Shown in pieces: positions 7,162 through 17,445 of a stretch of DNA of 64,000 nt. Origin of the DNA: Leucothrix mucor DSM 2157 (GTDB lineage Bacteria; Pseudomonadota; Gammaproteobacteria; Thiotrichales; Thiotrichaceae); contig NZ_ATTE01000001.1 in assembly GCF_000419525.1 (NCBI RefSeq), positions 4,648,501-4,712,500 on the forward strand. Reading direction: 5' to 3'. The notes beneath the pieces are model-generated. The model was not told the origin of the DNA, searched no databases, and worked only from the letters and a program-made list of their open reading frames with translations. The position numbers and the translations under genes were made by a program. The first letter of the stretch is position 1; every line of letters starts with the position of its first letter.

Positions 7162-8931
7162 CTATAAGCGTTTGACAATATGCCCTTGTTCCAGATGGAT
7201 GATCTGATGCATATCATCTAATCCGACCGAATGATGCGTGATCAGGATTAGGGTGCGATCTTTGGCGCTTTCGGTGATGGCTTTAAGCATGGCTTGCTCG
7301 GTGACACTGTCTAAACCTTCGCCCGGTTCATCCAAAATCAGCACCGGCGCAGCTTTCAATAAAGCCCGTGCAATACCCAAACGTCGCATTTGCCCACCGG
7401 ACAATTTATGACCCGCTTCGCCAATCCAGGTCTCATAGCTCTCCGGCAGCGTTTCAATAAAGTTATGGATTTGGGCCAATTTACAGGCTTGTTGAATTTC
7501 ATCCTCGGTAGCATCGCGCTTAGCCAGCAGCAAATTACGGCGAATGGTGCTGTTGAATAAGGTGCTTTGCTGAGCGGCAACCGCAAACTGACTGCGCAAA
7601 TCATCGCCCGTTAATTGTTCAATGCTCATGCCGCCAAACTGGATAGTGCCATCGGCCACCGGCCAAAAACGCATAAGTGCATTGATCAGGGTGCTTTTAC
7701 CGGAACCACTTGGACCAACAATCGCGAGGTGGCTGCCTTGTGGAATGGATAAGTTGATCGCCTCCAACGCATTGCTTTGGTTATTGGGGTAGCGCAGGGT
7801 GACACTGTTGATTTCAATATCAAAGCGCTCAGGGAGGTCGCTTGGTGAGCTGGGCTCCTGAACCGCTGGTTTGCTGTCGACAATATCAAACAAACGTCGC
7901 GCCGCAGCCAAAGTGCTGGGTAGGGTTTGAAAGGCTAATGGCAAAGGCAGAATCGCTTCAAAGCTGGCCAGTGCAAACAGCGCGAGCATCGGTAAATTCG
8001 CTGGCGTCAGGTTGCCCACCGTAACCATTGGAATGGCGATAATCAGCATTAGCCACATACTGATATTGGCGCAAAAGCCAACGGCAGATTGGGTGCCGCC
8101 ATTGAGCTTTGCCAAGTGTTGCTGGTCGCTAATTAGTTGTTCGCTGAGTGTGCTGACTTTTTCAGCTTGTTGAGCTGCCGCGCCATAAATCAGTAATTCG
8201 CTCATGCCTTGCGTGCTGTCGATGACTGCCGAGCGTAAAGCAGAGGTTGTTTCAACTTTTCGGCTGGCGGCTTGATGCGCTAAGTGATTGACCAGTAATG
8301 GAATCGCAACGCCTGCAATCATTAGTAAGGCGAGTTCGATCAACATCAAAATGACGCTGTACTGAGCTAAAAATAATAAAATCGCTAAGCTGCTAATCGC
8401 TGCGACCAATAAGGGAGCGAGAATGCGTAGATAGAAGTTTTCCAGCGCATCAATATCGGCACGGATACGACTGAGTAAATCGCCACTGCGGTAGTTTTGC
8501 AGAATAGCCGGTGCGAGTGGCTCTAGGTGTTCATAAAACCAAGTGCGCAAAGTGGCCAGCAATCGGAAAGTCGCTTCATGAGTGACTAAGCGCTCGCCAT
8601 AGCGGCTGGCGGTGCGGGTAATTGCAAAAGCTCGAATACCGGCCGATGGCGTGAAGTAGTTAACACTCGCACCCGTGACGCCCGCCATTGCCATCGTGGC
8701 GATAAACCAGCCGGAGAGCGCCATTAGGCTGATATTGGCCAAAATGGTAATCAGTGATAGCAAGGCTCCCAGCAACATCCAGCCCCACCACGGTTTGACT
8801 AATTTTAATAGCCGGCGCATGACTGCCCAGTTAGTCATTTCATCAGCATGATTGCCATTGCCATTGCCATTGCCATTGCCATTGCCATTGCCATTGTTTA
8901 GGCGGGTGCTATTTAAGTTGGCGTTATTCAT
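7162..8931 (-). CDS. cydC: Glutathione/cysteine ABC exporter subunit CydC
   Basis: A 589-residue half-transporter: six membrane helices (about 45-330) followed by an ATPase domain with Walker A GPSGSGKST, signature LSGGQMRRLGIARA, Walker B VLILDEPGEG and a TLILITHHSVG switch. With CydD it forms the inner-membrane exporter of glutathione and cysteine needed for assembly of cytochrome bd. The start codon overlaps the cydD stop (ATGA). The N-terminus is unusual: after about a dozen residues comes a run of alternating Asn-Gly encoded by seven perfect GGCAAT units, in place of the short tail normal in CydC. It is the last cyd gene; the FNR-type regulator follows. Confidence 0.95.
   Translation of the reverse strand: MNNANLNSTRLNNGNGNGNGNGNGNGNHADEMTNWAVMRRLLKLVKPWWGWMLLGALLSLITILANISLMALSGWFIATMAMAGVTGASVNYFTPSAGIRAFAITRTASRYGERLVTHEATFRLLATLRTWFYEHLEPLAPAILQNYRSGDLLSRIRADIDALENFYLRILAPLLVAAISSLAILLFLAQYSVILMLIELALLMIAGVAIPLLVNHLAHQAASRKVETTSALRSAVIDSTQGMSELLIYGAAAQQAEKVSTLSEQLISDQQHLAKLNGGTQSAVGFCANISMWLMLIIAIPMVTVGNLTPANLPMLALFALASFEAILPLPLAFQTLPSTLAAARRLFDIVDSKPAVQEPSSPSDLPERFDIEINSVTLRYPNNQSNALEAINLSIPQGSHLAIVGPSGSGKSTLINALMRFWPVADGTIQFGGMSIEQLTGDDLRSQFAVAAQQSTLFNSTIRRNLLLAKRDATEDEIQQACKLAQIHNFIETLPESYETWIGEAGHKLSGGQMRRLGIARALLKAAPVLILDEPGEGLDSVTEQAMLKAITESAKDRTLILITHHSVGLDDMHQIIHLEQGHIVKRL
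8851..8898 (-). repeat. Hexanucleotide tandem repeat coding Asn-Gly in CydC
   Basis: Seven exact copies of ATTGCC (plus strand; GGCAAT on the coding strand) at 8851-8892, followed by a degenerate eighth copy. Because the unit is six bases, copy-number change adds or removes Asn-Gly pairs without breaking the frame. It encodes the flexible N-terminal tail before the first CydC helix. Confidence 0.97.
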
Positions 8932-10865
8932 AGGGCACCTTGCCTTAAGCGCGAGGCCATTTCAGCATAGCGAGGCTGTTCGGCTAATAAGCTATCGTGA
9001 CTGCCAATTGCCAGAATTTCACCGGCTTCCAGTAATACAATGCGGTCAGCTTGTTCGATAGTTTGCAAGCGATGCGCAATACTAATCACCGTGCGATTTC
9101 GCGCTAACTGCTCAAGGCTTTTTTGAATGCGTTGTTCACTTTCCTGATCTAAGTGCGCGGTAGGCTCATCCAATAACATAACCGGCGCATCTTTTAAAAA
9201 GGCACGTGCCAATGCGATTCGTTGAATTTGACCGCCAGATAATCCCGCGCCACGTTCGCCAACGGCTGTTTCATAAAGTGCTGGCAGAGTCTCGATGTAA
9301 TCGGCGATCTGTGCGGCTTCAGCTGCGGCTTTAATTGCCTGATCGCTAGCTTCTGGTTGGCCTAATGCAATATTGTCACGCACGCTGCCATGAAATAAGT
9401 GTGCCCGTTGTGGCATCCAGGCGAGTTGCTTGCGCCATGCTTCAAAGTGCTCTGGGGTTAGTGGCATATCGTTAATGCGAATTTCACCAGACTGCGGGCT
9501 GATAAAGCCCAGTAGCATATTCATCAGCGTGCTTTTACCGGCACCGCTGGCACCGACAATGGCAATCGTTTCATGAGGCTGAATGCGTAATGAGATGTTT
9601 TTTAGTGCAGGGCGACTGGGTTCGTAGTCAAAACTAACCTGAGCAAATTCAATTGTAATGCCGCTTTCAGCATTAAATGTAGTCCAGTCTTGCTCCGCCG
9701 GTAAGCTCTTATCAGTCTTATCAGTCTTATCAGTCTTATCAGTCTTATCAGTCTTATCAGTCTTATCAGGTGAGGCAGCGGGTTTAATGGTGCTGGTTTT
9801 AGGTAGCTTGGTATCAGCACTTTCAGCAGCCGTTTGCTCTAAAGTAGATTTAGGCACCTGCACCAAAGGCTCAACGCCATCTTCTAATTCAAGTGTTCCC
9901 GGCTCTAACACTTCCAGCATTTTCTCCGCCGCGCCAATCGCTTCCATCCGCGCATGATAATGGGTACCCATATTACGCAGCGGCTGGTAAAACTCCGGCG
10001 CTAATAGCAGCGCAAAGAAGCCATAGAAAAAGTCTAGCTCGCCATACATCAGGCGAAAACCAATAATCACCGCCACCATGGCAATGCTGACAGTCGAGAG
10101 AAATTCCAATAACAAGGAGGATAAAAACGCCACACGCAGTACCGACATGGTGCTGCGGCGATAATCATCCGAAATGCGTGCAATCACCTGCGCTTCGCGG
10201 CGACTGGCATTAAATAGTTTGAGGGTTGTTAGCCCTTGGATCATATCCAGAAAATGCGCACTCATGCGCGCCAGCTTGCGCCATTGTTTCTTGTTTAACC
10301 GCTCGGTACCTTTACCAATCAGTATCATAAAAAACGGAATCAAGGGGGCAGTCACCACCATGATCAACCCGGAAATCCAATCAATCGGGAAGATAAACAC
10401 CAGAATGGATAAGGGGATCAGCGCTACCAATGACATGGTAGGCAGGTAGCGGGCGTAGTAGTTTTCCAGCGCATCGACGCCATCAACCAATGTGTTGACC
10501 AGTTCGCCGCTGCGTTCATTATTCAAATAGAGTGGGCCGGCATCAAACAAACGTTGATGTAGCCGTTGTCTGAGGTCGCGTTTGACCCGCATGGCAGCTT
10601 CGATAGCCGCTCGCTCCGAGGCTTGGTTTAGCCCGGCGCGTACTAAAAATATGGCCAGTAAGGCGATTAAGTAATAAACGACATCGCCAAGTTTGGCTTG
10701 CTCGAAAATTACTGCGTTAACAATACTGGCAAGGCTCCAGGCCTGTGCAATAAGCAACAGGCCAGAGAGCAAGCCCAAGCCGACTGACAGGCGTAAATAC
10801 ATCCCTGTCAGCGGTTTTTGGGCTTTCAGAAATGCCGGGATAGCTGAATCAGTTACCTTAGACAT
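8928..10865 (-). CDS. cydD: Glutathione/cysteine ABC exporter subunit CydD
   Basis: A 645-residue ABC half-transporter: membrane domain (about 20-310) and ATPase domain (about 410-640) with Walker A GASGAGKST, signature LSGGQIQRIALARA and Walker B VMLLDEPTAH. It pairs with CydC to export reductant to the periplasm for bd oxidase assembly. It is longer than the roughly 590 residues of typical CydD because the linker between the two domains (about 330-400) is expanded, rich in Thr, Ser, Lys and Asp, and contains seven tandem Asp-Lys-Thr/Ser triplets. It starts 10 bases after cydX and overlaps cydC by 4 bases, so the operon is tight. Confidence 0.95.
   Translation of the reverse strand: MSKVTDSAIPAFLKAQKPLTGMYLRLSVGLGLLSGLLLIAQAWSLASIVNAVIFEQAKLGDVVYYLIALLAIFLVRAGLNQASERAAIEAAMRVKRDLRQRLHQRLFDAGPLYLNNERSGELVNTLVDGVDALENYYARYLPTMSLVALIPLSILVFIFPIDWISGLIMVVTAPLIPFFMILIGKGTERLNKKQWRKLARMSAHFLDMIQGLTTLKLFNASRREAQVIARISDDYRRSTMSVLRVAFLSSLLLEFLSTVSIAMVAVIIGFRLMYGELDFFYGFFALLLAPEFYQPLRNMGTHYHARMEAIGAAEKMLEVLEPGTLELEDGVEPLVQVPKSTLEQTAAESADTKLPKTSTIKPAASPDKTDKTDKTDKTDKTDKTDKSLPAEQDWTTFNAESGITIEFAQVSFDYEPSRPALKNISLRIQPHETIAIVGASGAGKSTLMNMLLGFISPQSGEIRINDMPLTPEHFEAWRKQLAWMPQRAHLFHGSVRDNIALGQPEASDQAIKAAAEAAQIADYIETLPALYETAVGERGAGLSGGQIQRIALARAFLKDAPVMLLDEPTAHLDQESEQRIQKSLEQLARNRTVISIAHRLQTIEQADRIVLLEAGEILAIGSHDSLLAEQPRYAEMASRLRQGAL
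9708..9770 (-). repeat. Nine-base tandem repeat coding Asp-Lys-Thr in the CydD linker
   Basis: Seven tandem copies of CTTATCAGT (plus strand). The first six are identical and the last ends in G. Each unit encodes three residues, so unit gain or loss keeps the frame. The repeat lies between the membrane and ATPase domains of CydD. It is not a CRISPR: there are no spacers. Confidence 0.97.
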
Positions 10866-10875
10866 TTACGTCACG

Positions 10876-10977
10876 TTACTCGTCTTCATCCAAGCCATTG
10901 AGCTCCAGCCACATCACATTGATGATACCGAAAGCACAGGCCAGTAATACGCCGAGAATCCAGGCAAAATACCACAT
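10876..10977 (-). CDS. cydX: Cytochrome bd small subunit CydX
   Basis: A 33-residue protein beginning MWYFAWILGVLLACAFGI and ending in an acidic LDEDE tail: one membrane helix with the WYFAWILG opening and the conserved ELN region of CydX/YbgT. CydX binds CydA and stabilises the haem b/d site of the oxidase. GGAG lies 7 bases before the ATG. It stands between cydB and cydD, the usual place, with a 12-base gap after cydB and 10 bases before cydD. It is too short for most automatic gene callers. Confidence 0.93.
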   Translation of the reverse strand: MWYFAWILGVLLACAFGIINVMWLELNGLDEDE

Positions 10978-10989
10978 GACAATCTCCTA

Positions 10990-12135
10990 TTAGTAAAGGG
11001 TATGCTCATTAGCGCGGATGTCTTCAACGCTGTATGAGCCCCATAATTTGGCATAACACCAAACGGTATAGATCAAAATAATGGGTACGAACAATAAGGT
11101 CGCAACCAACATAATGGACAAGGTTAGCTCACTTGATGCCGCATCCCAAATAGTCAGACTATGGCTGGGGTGAGTGCTGGATGGCAGAATGAATGGGAAC
11201 AGTGCAAACGCTCCAGTCAGGATAATGCCAAACATGCTGCACGTGGTGAACAAGAATGCCAATGCAGGACGACGCATGCGCACAAACAAAAAGACCAATG
11301 CTGCAGAACCCAGACCAACCAATGGTGCAATCATGGTTAATGGGTATTCGCTGTAGTTGTGGAACCACGCGCCAGCGGTAATTTCAACCGTTTTGGTCAG
11401 TGGGTTAGCTGGTGCGCCAGTATCAATCGCACTGCTAATCACATAGCCATCAATCCCAAAATACAACCAGATGCCTTCGATCGCGAACAACGCCAGTACC
11501 GCTAATGCTGCATATTGTGTGTATTGACGAGTACGGTCGTACACATCGCCACCACAGCGCATCATTAGGTAAGCACCACCGTGCATGGCAAACATAGCGA
11601 TCGCTAGCAGGCCGGATAACACAGCAAATGGGTGCAGCAGTAAGAAGAAGTTACCGTCGTAATAAGAACGCAGGTAATCGTCATAGTGGAACGGTACGCC
11701 TAAGAACAGGTTACCGAACGCCACGCCCAAAATCAGTGGAGGTACGATGCCGGAGATGAATAGTCCCCAGTCCCATGTGCTACGCCATTGCTTGTTTTGC
11801 AGCTTAGAACGGTAATCAAAACCGACTGGGCGGAAAAACAGCGAGAACAACATCAACATCAGCGCCAGATAGAATCCGGAGAAGGTTGTTGCGTACACGA
11901 TTGGCCATGCCGCAAAGATCGCACCGGCGGCCAGAATCAACCACACCTGGTTACCATCCCAGTGTGGTGCAACCGCATTAATCGCAACGCGACGTTCTTC
12001 ATCGGTTTTGCCCACAAATGGCAGCAACATACCCACGCCCATATCGAAGCCTTCGGTCAGTGCAAAGCCAAGCCATAGCACCCCTACCAGCAACCACCAC
12101 ACCATTTTCAGTGTTGTATAATCAATAAATTCCAT
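10990..12135 (-). CDS. cydB: Cytochrome bd ubiquinol oxidase subunit II
   Basis: About 381 residues, with the many membrane helices and early motifs of CydB (GFALTEGFDMGVGMLLPF, then the APHWDGNQVWLI signature). It is the second large subunit of the quinol-oxidising bd oxidase, which reduces oxygen with very high affinity and tolerates sulfide, NO and peroxide. I place the start at 12135: AAGGAG is 8 bases upstream, whereas the ATG at 12141 is only 2 bases from it. The ribosome site lies in the short gap after cydA. The sequence is complete and ordinary. Confidence 0.96.
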   Translation of the reverse strand: MEFIDYTTLKMVWWLLVGVLWLGFALTEGFDMGVGMLLPFVGKTDEERRVAINAVAPHWDGNQVWLILAAGAIFAAWPIVYATTFSGFYLALMLMLFSLFFRPVGFDYRSKLQNKQWRSTWDWGLFISGIVPPLILGVAFGNLFLGVPFHYDDYLRSYYDGNFFLLLHPFAVLSGLLAIAMFAMHGGAYLMMRCGGDVYDRTRQYTQYAALAVLALFAIEGIWLYFGIDGYVISSAIDTGAPANPLTKTVEITAGAWFHNYSEYPLTMIAPLVGLGSAALVFLFVRMRRPALAFLFTTCSMFGIILTGAFALFPFILPSSTHPSHSLTIWDAASSELTLSIMLVATLLFVPIILIYTVWCYAKLWGSYSVEDIRANEHTLY

Positions 12136-12147
12136 AACCATATCTCC

Positions 12148-13749
12148 TTACATCAGCTCTGCTTCAGGATTTGTTGAAGGGGCGTGATAGAGTTTTCCAC
12201 CAGGCTGTTCGTGGTAATAGCGTCCGGTATGCAGTGAGCTTGGGCCGAGGCGCGCAAATTTCTGCATTAGGTACACTTCAATGATTAGCAGAATGGTATA
12301 GAACACCACGAAGCCGATCAGGCTGGACAAAATATCGTTGTAAGTCAGTGTTGAAACGGCCGCTGAGGTTGGCAGTATTTCACCCACCGCCCATGGCTGA
12401 CGACCATATTCTGCAACTACCCAGCCGGTTTCAATCGCAATCCAAGGCAGTGGTAAGCTGAGGAATGAAGCCCACAGGAACCAGCGCTTGGTAAATACAG
12501 TACGGCGTGCAGTAAACAAGAAGGCCAGTGCAAAGATACCTAACATTGTGAAACCAGCTGCAACCATAATCCGGAATGACCAGAATACCGGCGCAACATG
12601 AGGAATCGTTTCTTCAGCCGCCTTCTTGATTTGCGCTTCAGTGGCATCAACCACGTTTGGTGCATATTGCTTCAAGTGCAGTGCGAAGCCTAAGTTGCCT
12701 TTAACTTCCTGAAATTCTGCAATTTCAGCTTCAGTGGCTTCCTTTTTACGAACTTTTTCAAACAGTGCGTAAGTATTCATGCTGTTGCGGATATTCACTT
12801 CGTTTTCTTTGATGATGTCATTTAAACCCATGACTTCTTCATCTAAAGAGCGCGTTGCGATAATACCCATCACATAAGGAATCTTAACGGCATTGTGCGT
12901 TTCTTTGGCTTCCTGATCTGGAAAACCGAATAGGGTGAAGGCTGCAGGTGCAGGCTCAGTTTCCCATTCTGCTTCGATCGCGGCCAATTTAGTTTTTTGC
13001 AGTTGTCCGGTTTCATATCCACTTTCATCACCCAGCAGGATAACGGAAAGAATAGAGGCCAAACCAAAGCCTGCTGCAATCGCAAACGAGCGCTTGGCAA
13101 AACCAACGTCACGGCCTTTTAGCAGATACCAGGCACTGATGCTCAGTACAAACATAGAGCCCGCAACATAACCACCAGATACTGTGTGAATGAATTTCAC
13201 TTGGGCAACCGGGTTAAACAGGATTTCTGAGAAGCTGGTCATCTCCATACGCATGGTGTCGATATTGAATTCGGCACCCACTGGGTTTTGCATCCAGCCG
13301 TTAGCGATCAAAATCCACAGTGCAGAGAAGTTAGTTCCCAGCGCCATTAGCCAAGTCACGGTTAAGTGAGAGACTTTGCTCAAACGGTCCCAACCAAAGA
13401 AGAAGATACCAACAAAGGTCGACTCTAAGAAGAAGGCCATTAAACCTTCAATCGCCAGGGGCGCACCGAAGATATCCCCGACATAATGGGAATAGTAGGA
13501 CCAGTTGGTTCCGAACTGGAACTCCATGGTCAGACCAGTGGCGACACCCAGTGCAAAGTTAATACCGAACAGTTTTCCCCAGAACTTAACCATGTCCTTG
13601 TAGATCTGCTTGCCGGTCATAACATAGACCGACTCCATAATGGCTAGCAGAAAGGTCATTCCTAAGGTGAGGGGAACGAAAATAAAGTGATATAGCGCGA
13701 CGGTTGCGAACTGCAGCCGCGATATATCGACAACGTCATCTGGAATCAT
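12148..13749 (-). CDS. cydA: Cytochrome bd ubiquinol oxidase subunit I
   Basis: About 533 residues starting [14 protein letters not shown]; a longer frame to 13851 exists but its extra residues are not CydA-like and would read through the promoter. His21 ([13 protein letters not shown]) matches the haem b595 ligand, and [13 protein letters not shown] is the CydA signature near the second haem region. The loop between about residues 240 and 380 is long, like the E. coli-type (long Q-loop) enzymes. It oxidises ubiquinol in the inner membrane. It is the first gene of cydABXDC, with an FNR-type box and a TATAAA -10 upstream at class II spacing. Confidence 0.96.
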   Translation of the reverse strand: MIPDDVVDISRLQFATVALYHFIFVPLTLGMTFLLAIMESVYVMTGKQIYKDMVKFWGKLFGINFALGVATGLTMEFQFGTNWSYYSHYVGDIFGAPLAIEGLMAFFLESTFVGIFFFGWDRLSKVSHLTVTWLMALGTNFSALWILIANGWMQNPVGAEFNIDTMRMEMTSFSEILFNPVAQVKFIHTVSGGYVAGSMFVLSISAWYLLKGRDVGFAKRSFAIAAGFGLASILSVILLGDESGYETGQLQKTKLAAIEAEWETEPAPAAFTLFGFPDQEAKETHNAVKIPYVMGIIATRSLDEEVMGLNDIIKENEVNIRNSMNTYALFEKVRKKEATEAEIAEFQEVKGNLGFALHLKQYAPNVVDATEAQIKKAAEETIPHVAPVFWSFRIMVAAGFTMLGIFALAFLFTARRTVFTKRWFLWASFLSLPLPWIAIETGWVVAEYGRQPWAVGEILPTSAAVSTLTYNDILSSLIGFVVFYTILLIIEVYLMQKFARLGPSSLHTGRYYHEQPGGKLYHAPSTNPEAELM

Positions 13750-13809
13750 GAGGCTTGCGCTCCTTAATCTGATATTCCAAGGAAATGAAAAAACGAAAAA
13801 TCTGTGTGC

Positions 13810-13815
13810 TTTATA
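13810..13815 (-). promoter_or_regulatory. Predicted -10 element for the cyd operon
   Basis: TATAAA on the minus strand, 61 bases upstream of the cydA ATG. Its centre is 32 bases from the centre of the FNR-type box, the geometry of a class II activated promoter (box at -41.5). Predicted transcription start is about 13803. Confidence 0.6.
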
Positions 13816-13816
13816 A

Positions 13817-15334
<1,518 letters not shown>

Positions 15335-15341
15335 GTCCGCC

Positions 15342-15731
15342 ATGCAACTTCAGGTCTTACTGCCCTCCAAGGTGTTTGCACGCCATGAGGCAGTCACCAG
15401 CATTGTGCTGGAAACGCCGGAAGGGGCTTATGGCTTGCTGCCAAACCGTTTGGACTGCGTGGCGATACTGGAGCCTGGCATTCTGACTTATACGCTGGCG
15501 GGTGAGAAACCTGCCTATATCGCCGTCGATGAAGGCGTCTTGGTTAAAGTGGGAAAGGAGGTGCGGGTGTCGGTGCGTAATGCGCACGCTCATGCGGACC
15601 TGGAACAGTTAAAGCTCATGGTAAAAAATGAGTTTCTAAAGCTCAGTGATCAAGAGTTACAAGTGCGGGCGGTGTTGGCGCGCTTGGAAAGTGGTTTTAT
15701 GCGCGGCTTTAATGATCTTCATCCGCACTAG
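15342..15731 (+). CDS. atpC: N-type ATPase epsilon subunit
   Basis: About 129 residues from MQLQVLLPSKVFARHE. GTG at 15327, overlapping the atpD stop, is an alternative start. The N-terminal beta-sandwich (LETPEGAYGLLPNRLDCVAILEPG) is well matched to epsilon, with a C-terminal helical part that in F-ATPases inhibits hydrolysis. It links the catalytic head to the rotor. Its gene directly after beta, away from alpha and gamma, is typical of N-ATPase operons and not of standard atp operons. Confidence 0.9.
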   Translation: MQLQVLLPSKVFARHEAVTSIVLETPEGAYGLLPNRLDCVAILEPGILTYTLAGEKPAYIAVDEGVLVKVGKEVRVSVRNAHAHADLEQLKLMVKNEFLKLSDQELQVRAVLARLESGFMRGFNDLHPH

Positions 15732-15782
15732 TAAGTCCCACGCCTTCAAAATGGCTGATCGGTATAGGCTCAGGAGTGAGTA

Positions 15783-16100
15783 ATGAATAAGGATAGTGAC
15801 AGTCGGTTTGTGAAAAATGTGGATGCCAAAGCCACCCGCAAGCTCAAAGCGCTACGCAAGCCGGGGCGCTCGGTATGGATGGGCTTAGGTACCATGGGAA
15901 TTGTGGGCTGGTCGGTCGCGGTGCCGACATTATTAGGGCTAGCTCTTGGTTTTTGGTTGGATAAGCATCACCCCGGCTCCGTGAGCTGGAGCTTGAATTT
16001 ATTAATTATTGGCTTAGTGATTGGCTGCGCAAGCGCTTGGCACTGGGTCTCGAAAGAAGATCGCGATATGCATAACGATAAGGATGCAAACGATGATTGA
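15783..16100 (+). CDS. atpQ: N-type ATPase accessory membrane protein AtpQ (AtpI-like)
   Basis: A 105-residue protein with a basic, polar N-terminal 45 residues and two membrane helices (about 48-62 and 70-88) carrying the AtpI/Q pattern GWSVAVPTLLGLALGFWLDK. AtpI-type proteins help assemble the c-ring and may bring in magnesium. GGAG lies about 10 bases before the ATG. The stop codon overlaps the atpR start (ATGATTGA), so the two are translationally coupled. Gene symbol follows the N-ATPase operon convention. Confidence 0.88.
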   Translation: MNKDSDSRFVKNVDAKATRKLKALRKPGRSVWMGLGTMGIVGWSVAVPTLLGLALGFWLDKHHPGSVSWSLNLLIIGLVIGCASAWHWVSKEDRDMHNDKDANDD

Positions 16101-16455
16101 AACACTACTATTAGCATTACTCGCCGGTGGCGCATTAGGCGTGTTTTTCTTTGGTGGACTGTGGTTAACAGTGCGCAAAGGGATGCAGGCGGCAGTACCG
16201 GCAGCATGGTTCTTGCTGAGCTTTTTGCTGCGTATGGCCGTTGCACTTGCGGGCTTTTATGGCATTGCGAAATTTGGTGAATGGCAGCATTTAGCCTTGG
16301 CGCTATTGGGCTTTATCGTGGCGCGCATGGTGCTGACTCGCTTTATCCCAGAGCCATTAAGCTCGCCAAACAATGAGGCAGCTACAGAGCAGGTCGCTGA
16401 GCCATTGGCCGAGTCACTGACTGACAATGGCAAGGAGCAACGCCATGCATCTTAG
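16093..16455 (+). CDS. atpR: N-type ATPase accessory membrane protein AtpR
   Basis: About 120 residues from MIETLLLALLAGGALGVFFF: three membrane helices (about 5-25, 40-58 and 66-85) and a polar acidic tail. AtpR is specific to N-ATPase operons. The start at 16093 overlaps the atpQ stop; the upstream extension of the frame lies inside atpQ and is not used. The helix-1 motif FFFGGLWLTVRKG is typical. Its role is not settled; interaction with the c-ring carboxylates has been suggested for the family. It overlaps atpB by 11 bases. Confidence 0.88.
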   Translation: MIETLLLALLAGGALGVFFFGGLWLTVRKGMQAAVPAAWFLLSFLLRMAVALAGFYGIAKFGEWQHLALALLGFIVARMVLTRFIPEPLSSPNNEAATEQVAEPLAESLTDNGKEQRHAS

Positions 16456-17116
16456 TTCGGATGAGTCAATTTACTGGCAATGGGGCTTTTTTAATTTAAA
16501 CCTTACGATTGTCACAACTTGGGCCGTCATGCTGCTCATGGTCGGCGGCGCTTGGCTAGTCACTCGTAAGTTGAATGATGGTTTAGAGATTCCGCGTTGG
16601 CAAAATGTGCTGGAAGTGATTGTGCTGGGTGTGAAAGATCAAATTGAAGAAGTTGGCCTTAAGCAATCACGCCGCTATATGCCCTTTGTGGGGACTTTGT
16701 TCTTATTTATTCTGGTCTCCAATTTGCTGGGTGTATTGCCTTGGTATGAGCCACCAACGGGGTCTTTATCAACCACTGCGGCGCTGGCTTTGTGTGTATT
16801 TCTGGCGGTGCCATTTTTTGGTATTCGCGAGCAGGGCATTGCTAACTATCTGAAATCTTACGTAAAGCCAACGCCAGTGATGTTGCCATTTAATATCATC
16901 AGTGAATTGTCTCGCACATTGGCACTGGCGATTCGTTTGTTCGGAAATATTATGAGTGGCGCGATGATTTTGGCCATTTTGCTAATGGTAACGCCCTTTA
17001 TTTTTCCCGTGTTAATGAATGTACTGCATCTGCTAACGGGCGTAGTGCAGGCTTATATTTTTAGTATTTTGGCGACGGTTTATATCGCTGCCGCTACCAG
17101 CGGCAAAGCCGCCTGA
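16445..17116 (+). CDS. atpB: N-type ATPase subunit a
   Basis: About 223 residues from MHLSSDESIYWQWGFFNLN. AAGGAG is 7 bases before this ATG, which decides it over the upstream in-frame ATG. The protein forms the half-channels for ions beside the c-ring. The essential arginine is in the helix motif SRTLALAIRLFGNIMSG (about residue 155-165), followed by the terminal helices VVQAYIFSILATVYI. Length and order fit N-ATPase subunit a. It overlaps the 3' end of atpR. Confidence 0.94.
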   Translation: MHLSSDESIYWQWGFFNLNLTIVTTWAVMLLMVGGAWLVTRKLNDGLEIPRWQNVLEVIVLGVKDQIEEVGLKQSRRYMPFVGTLFLFILVSNLLGVLPWYEPPTGSLSTTAALALCVFLAVPFFGIREQGIANYLKSYVKPTPVMLPFNIISELSRTLALAIRLFGNIMSGAMILAILLMVTPFIFPVLMNVLHLLTGVVQAYIFSILATVYIAAATSGKAA

Positions 17117-17152
17117 GTTAATAATCATCCAAGATGACTGACAGGAGTTCAC

Positions 17153-17443
17153 ATGGATAGCTTGACCTTAATTGCAATTGTTTCAATTATCACTTCCGGT
17201 TTAACCATTGCCATTGGCGGTATTGGGCCGGCATTGGGGGAAGGTAGGGCAGTCGCCACCGCACTGAGTGCATTGGCGCAACAGCCGGATGCTTCATCCA
17301 CCATTACGCGGACCTTATTTGTTGGTTTGGCGATGATTGAGTCGGTGGCCATTTACTGTTTCGTGGTGGCGATGATTCTGATCTTTGCTAATCCGTTCTG
17401 GAATTATGCGATTGTTGCGATTGAAAAAGCCGCTGGAGGTTAA
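17153..17443 (+). CDS. atpE: N-type ATPase subunit c
   Basis: A 96-residue hairpin of two membrane helices. Helix 1 ends in GIGPALGEG with Glu30; helix 2 carries the ion-binding Glu63 in AMIESVAIYC (Glu63, Ser64, Val65, Tyr68). Glu30 sits where sodium-binding c subunits have Gln32 (Ilyobacter numbering), giving the double-carboxylate pattern of N-ATPases. Ser and Tyr of the ESTxxY sodium motif are kept, but Thr is replaced by Val. The c-ring of the Burkholderia pseudomallei N-ATPase is reported to bind protons, so proton coupling is at least as likely as sodium here. GGAG precedes the ATG at normal distance. Confidence 0.94.
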   Translation: MDSLTLIAIVSIITSGLTIAIGGIGPALGEGRAVATALSALAQQPDASSTITRTLFVGLAMIESVAIYCFVVAMILIFANPFWNYAIVAIEKAAGG

Positions 17444-17445
17444 TC

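Noticed and set aside
9708-9770. Short regular repeat resembling a CRISPR
   Set aside because: Units are directly joined with no spacers, in frame inside cydD.
9658-9957. Open frames on the plus strand through the CydD repeat
   Set aside because: They are made by the 9-base repeat, which has no stop in these frames, and lie antisense to cydD. No ribosome site or family pattern.
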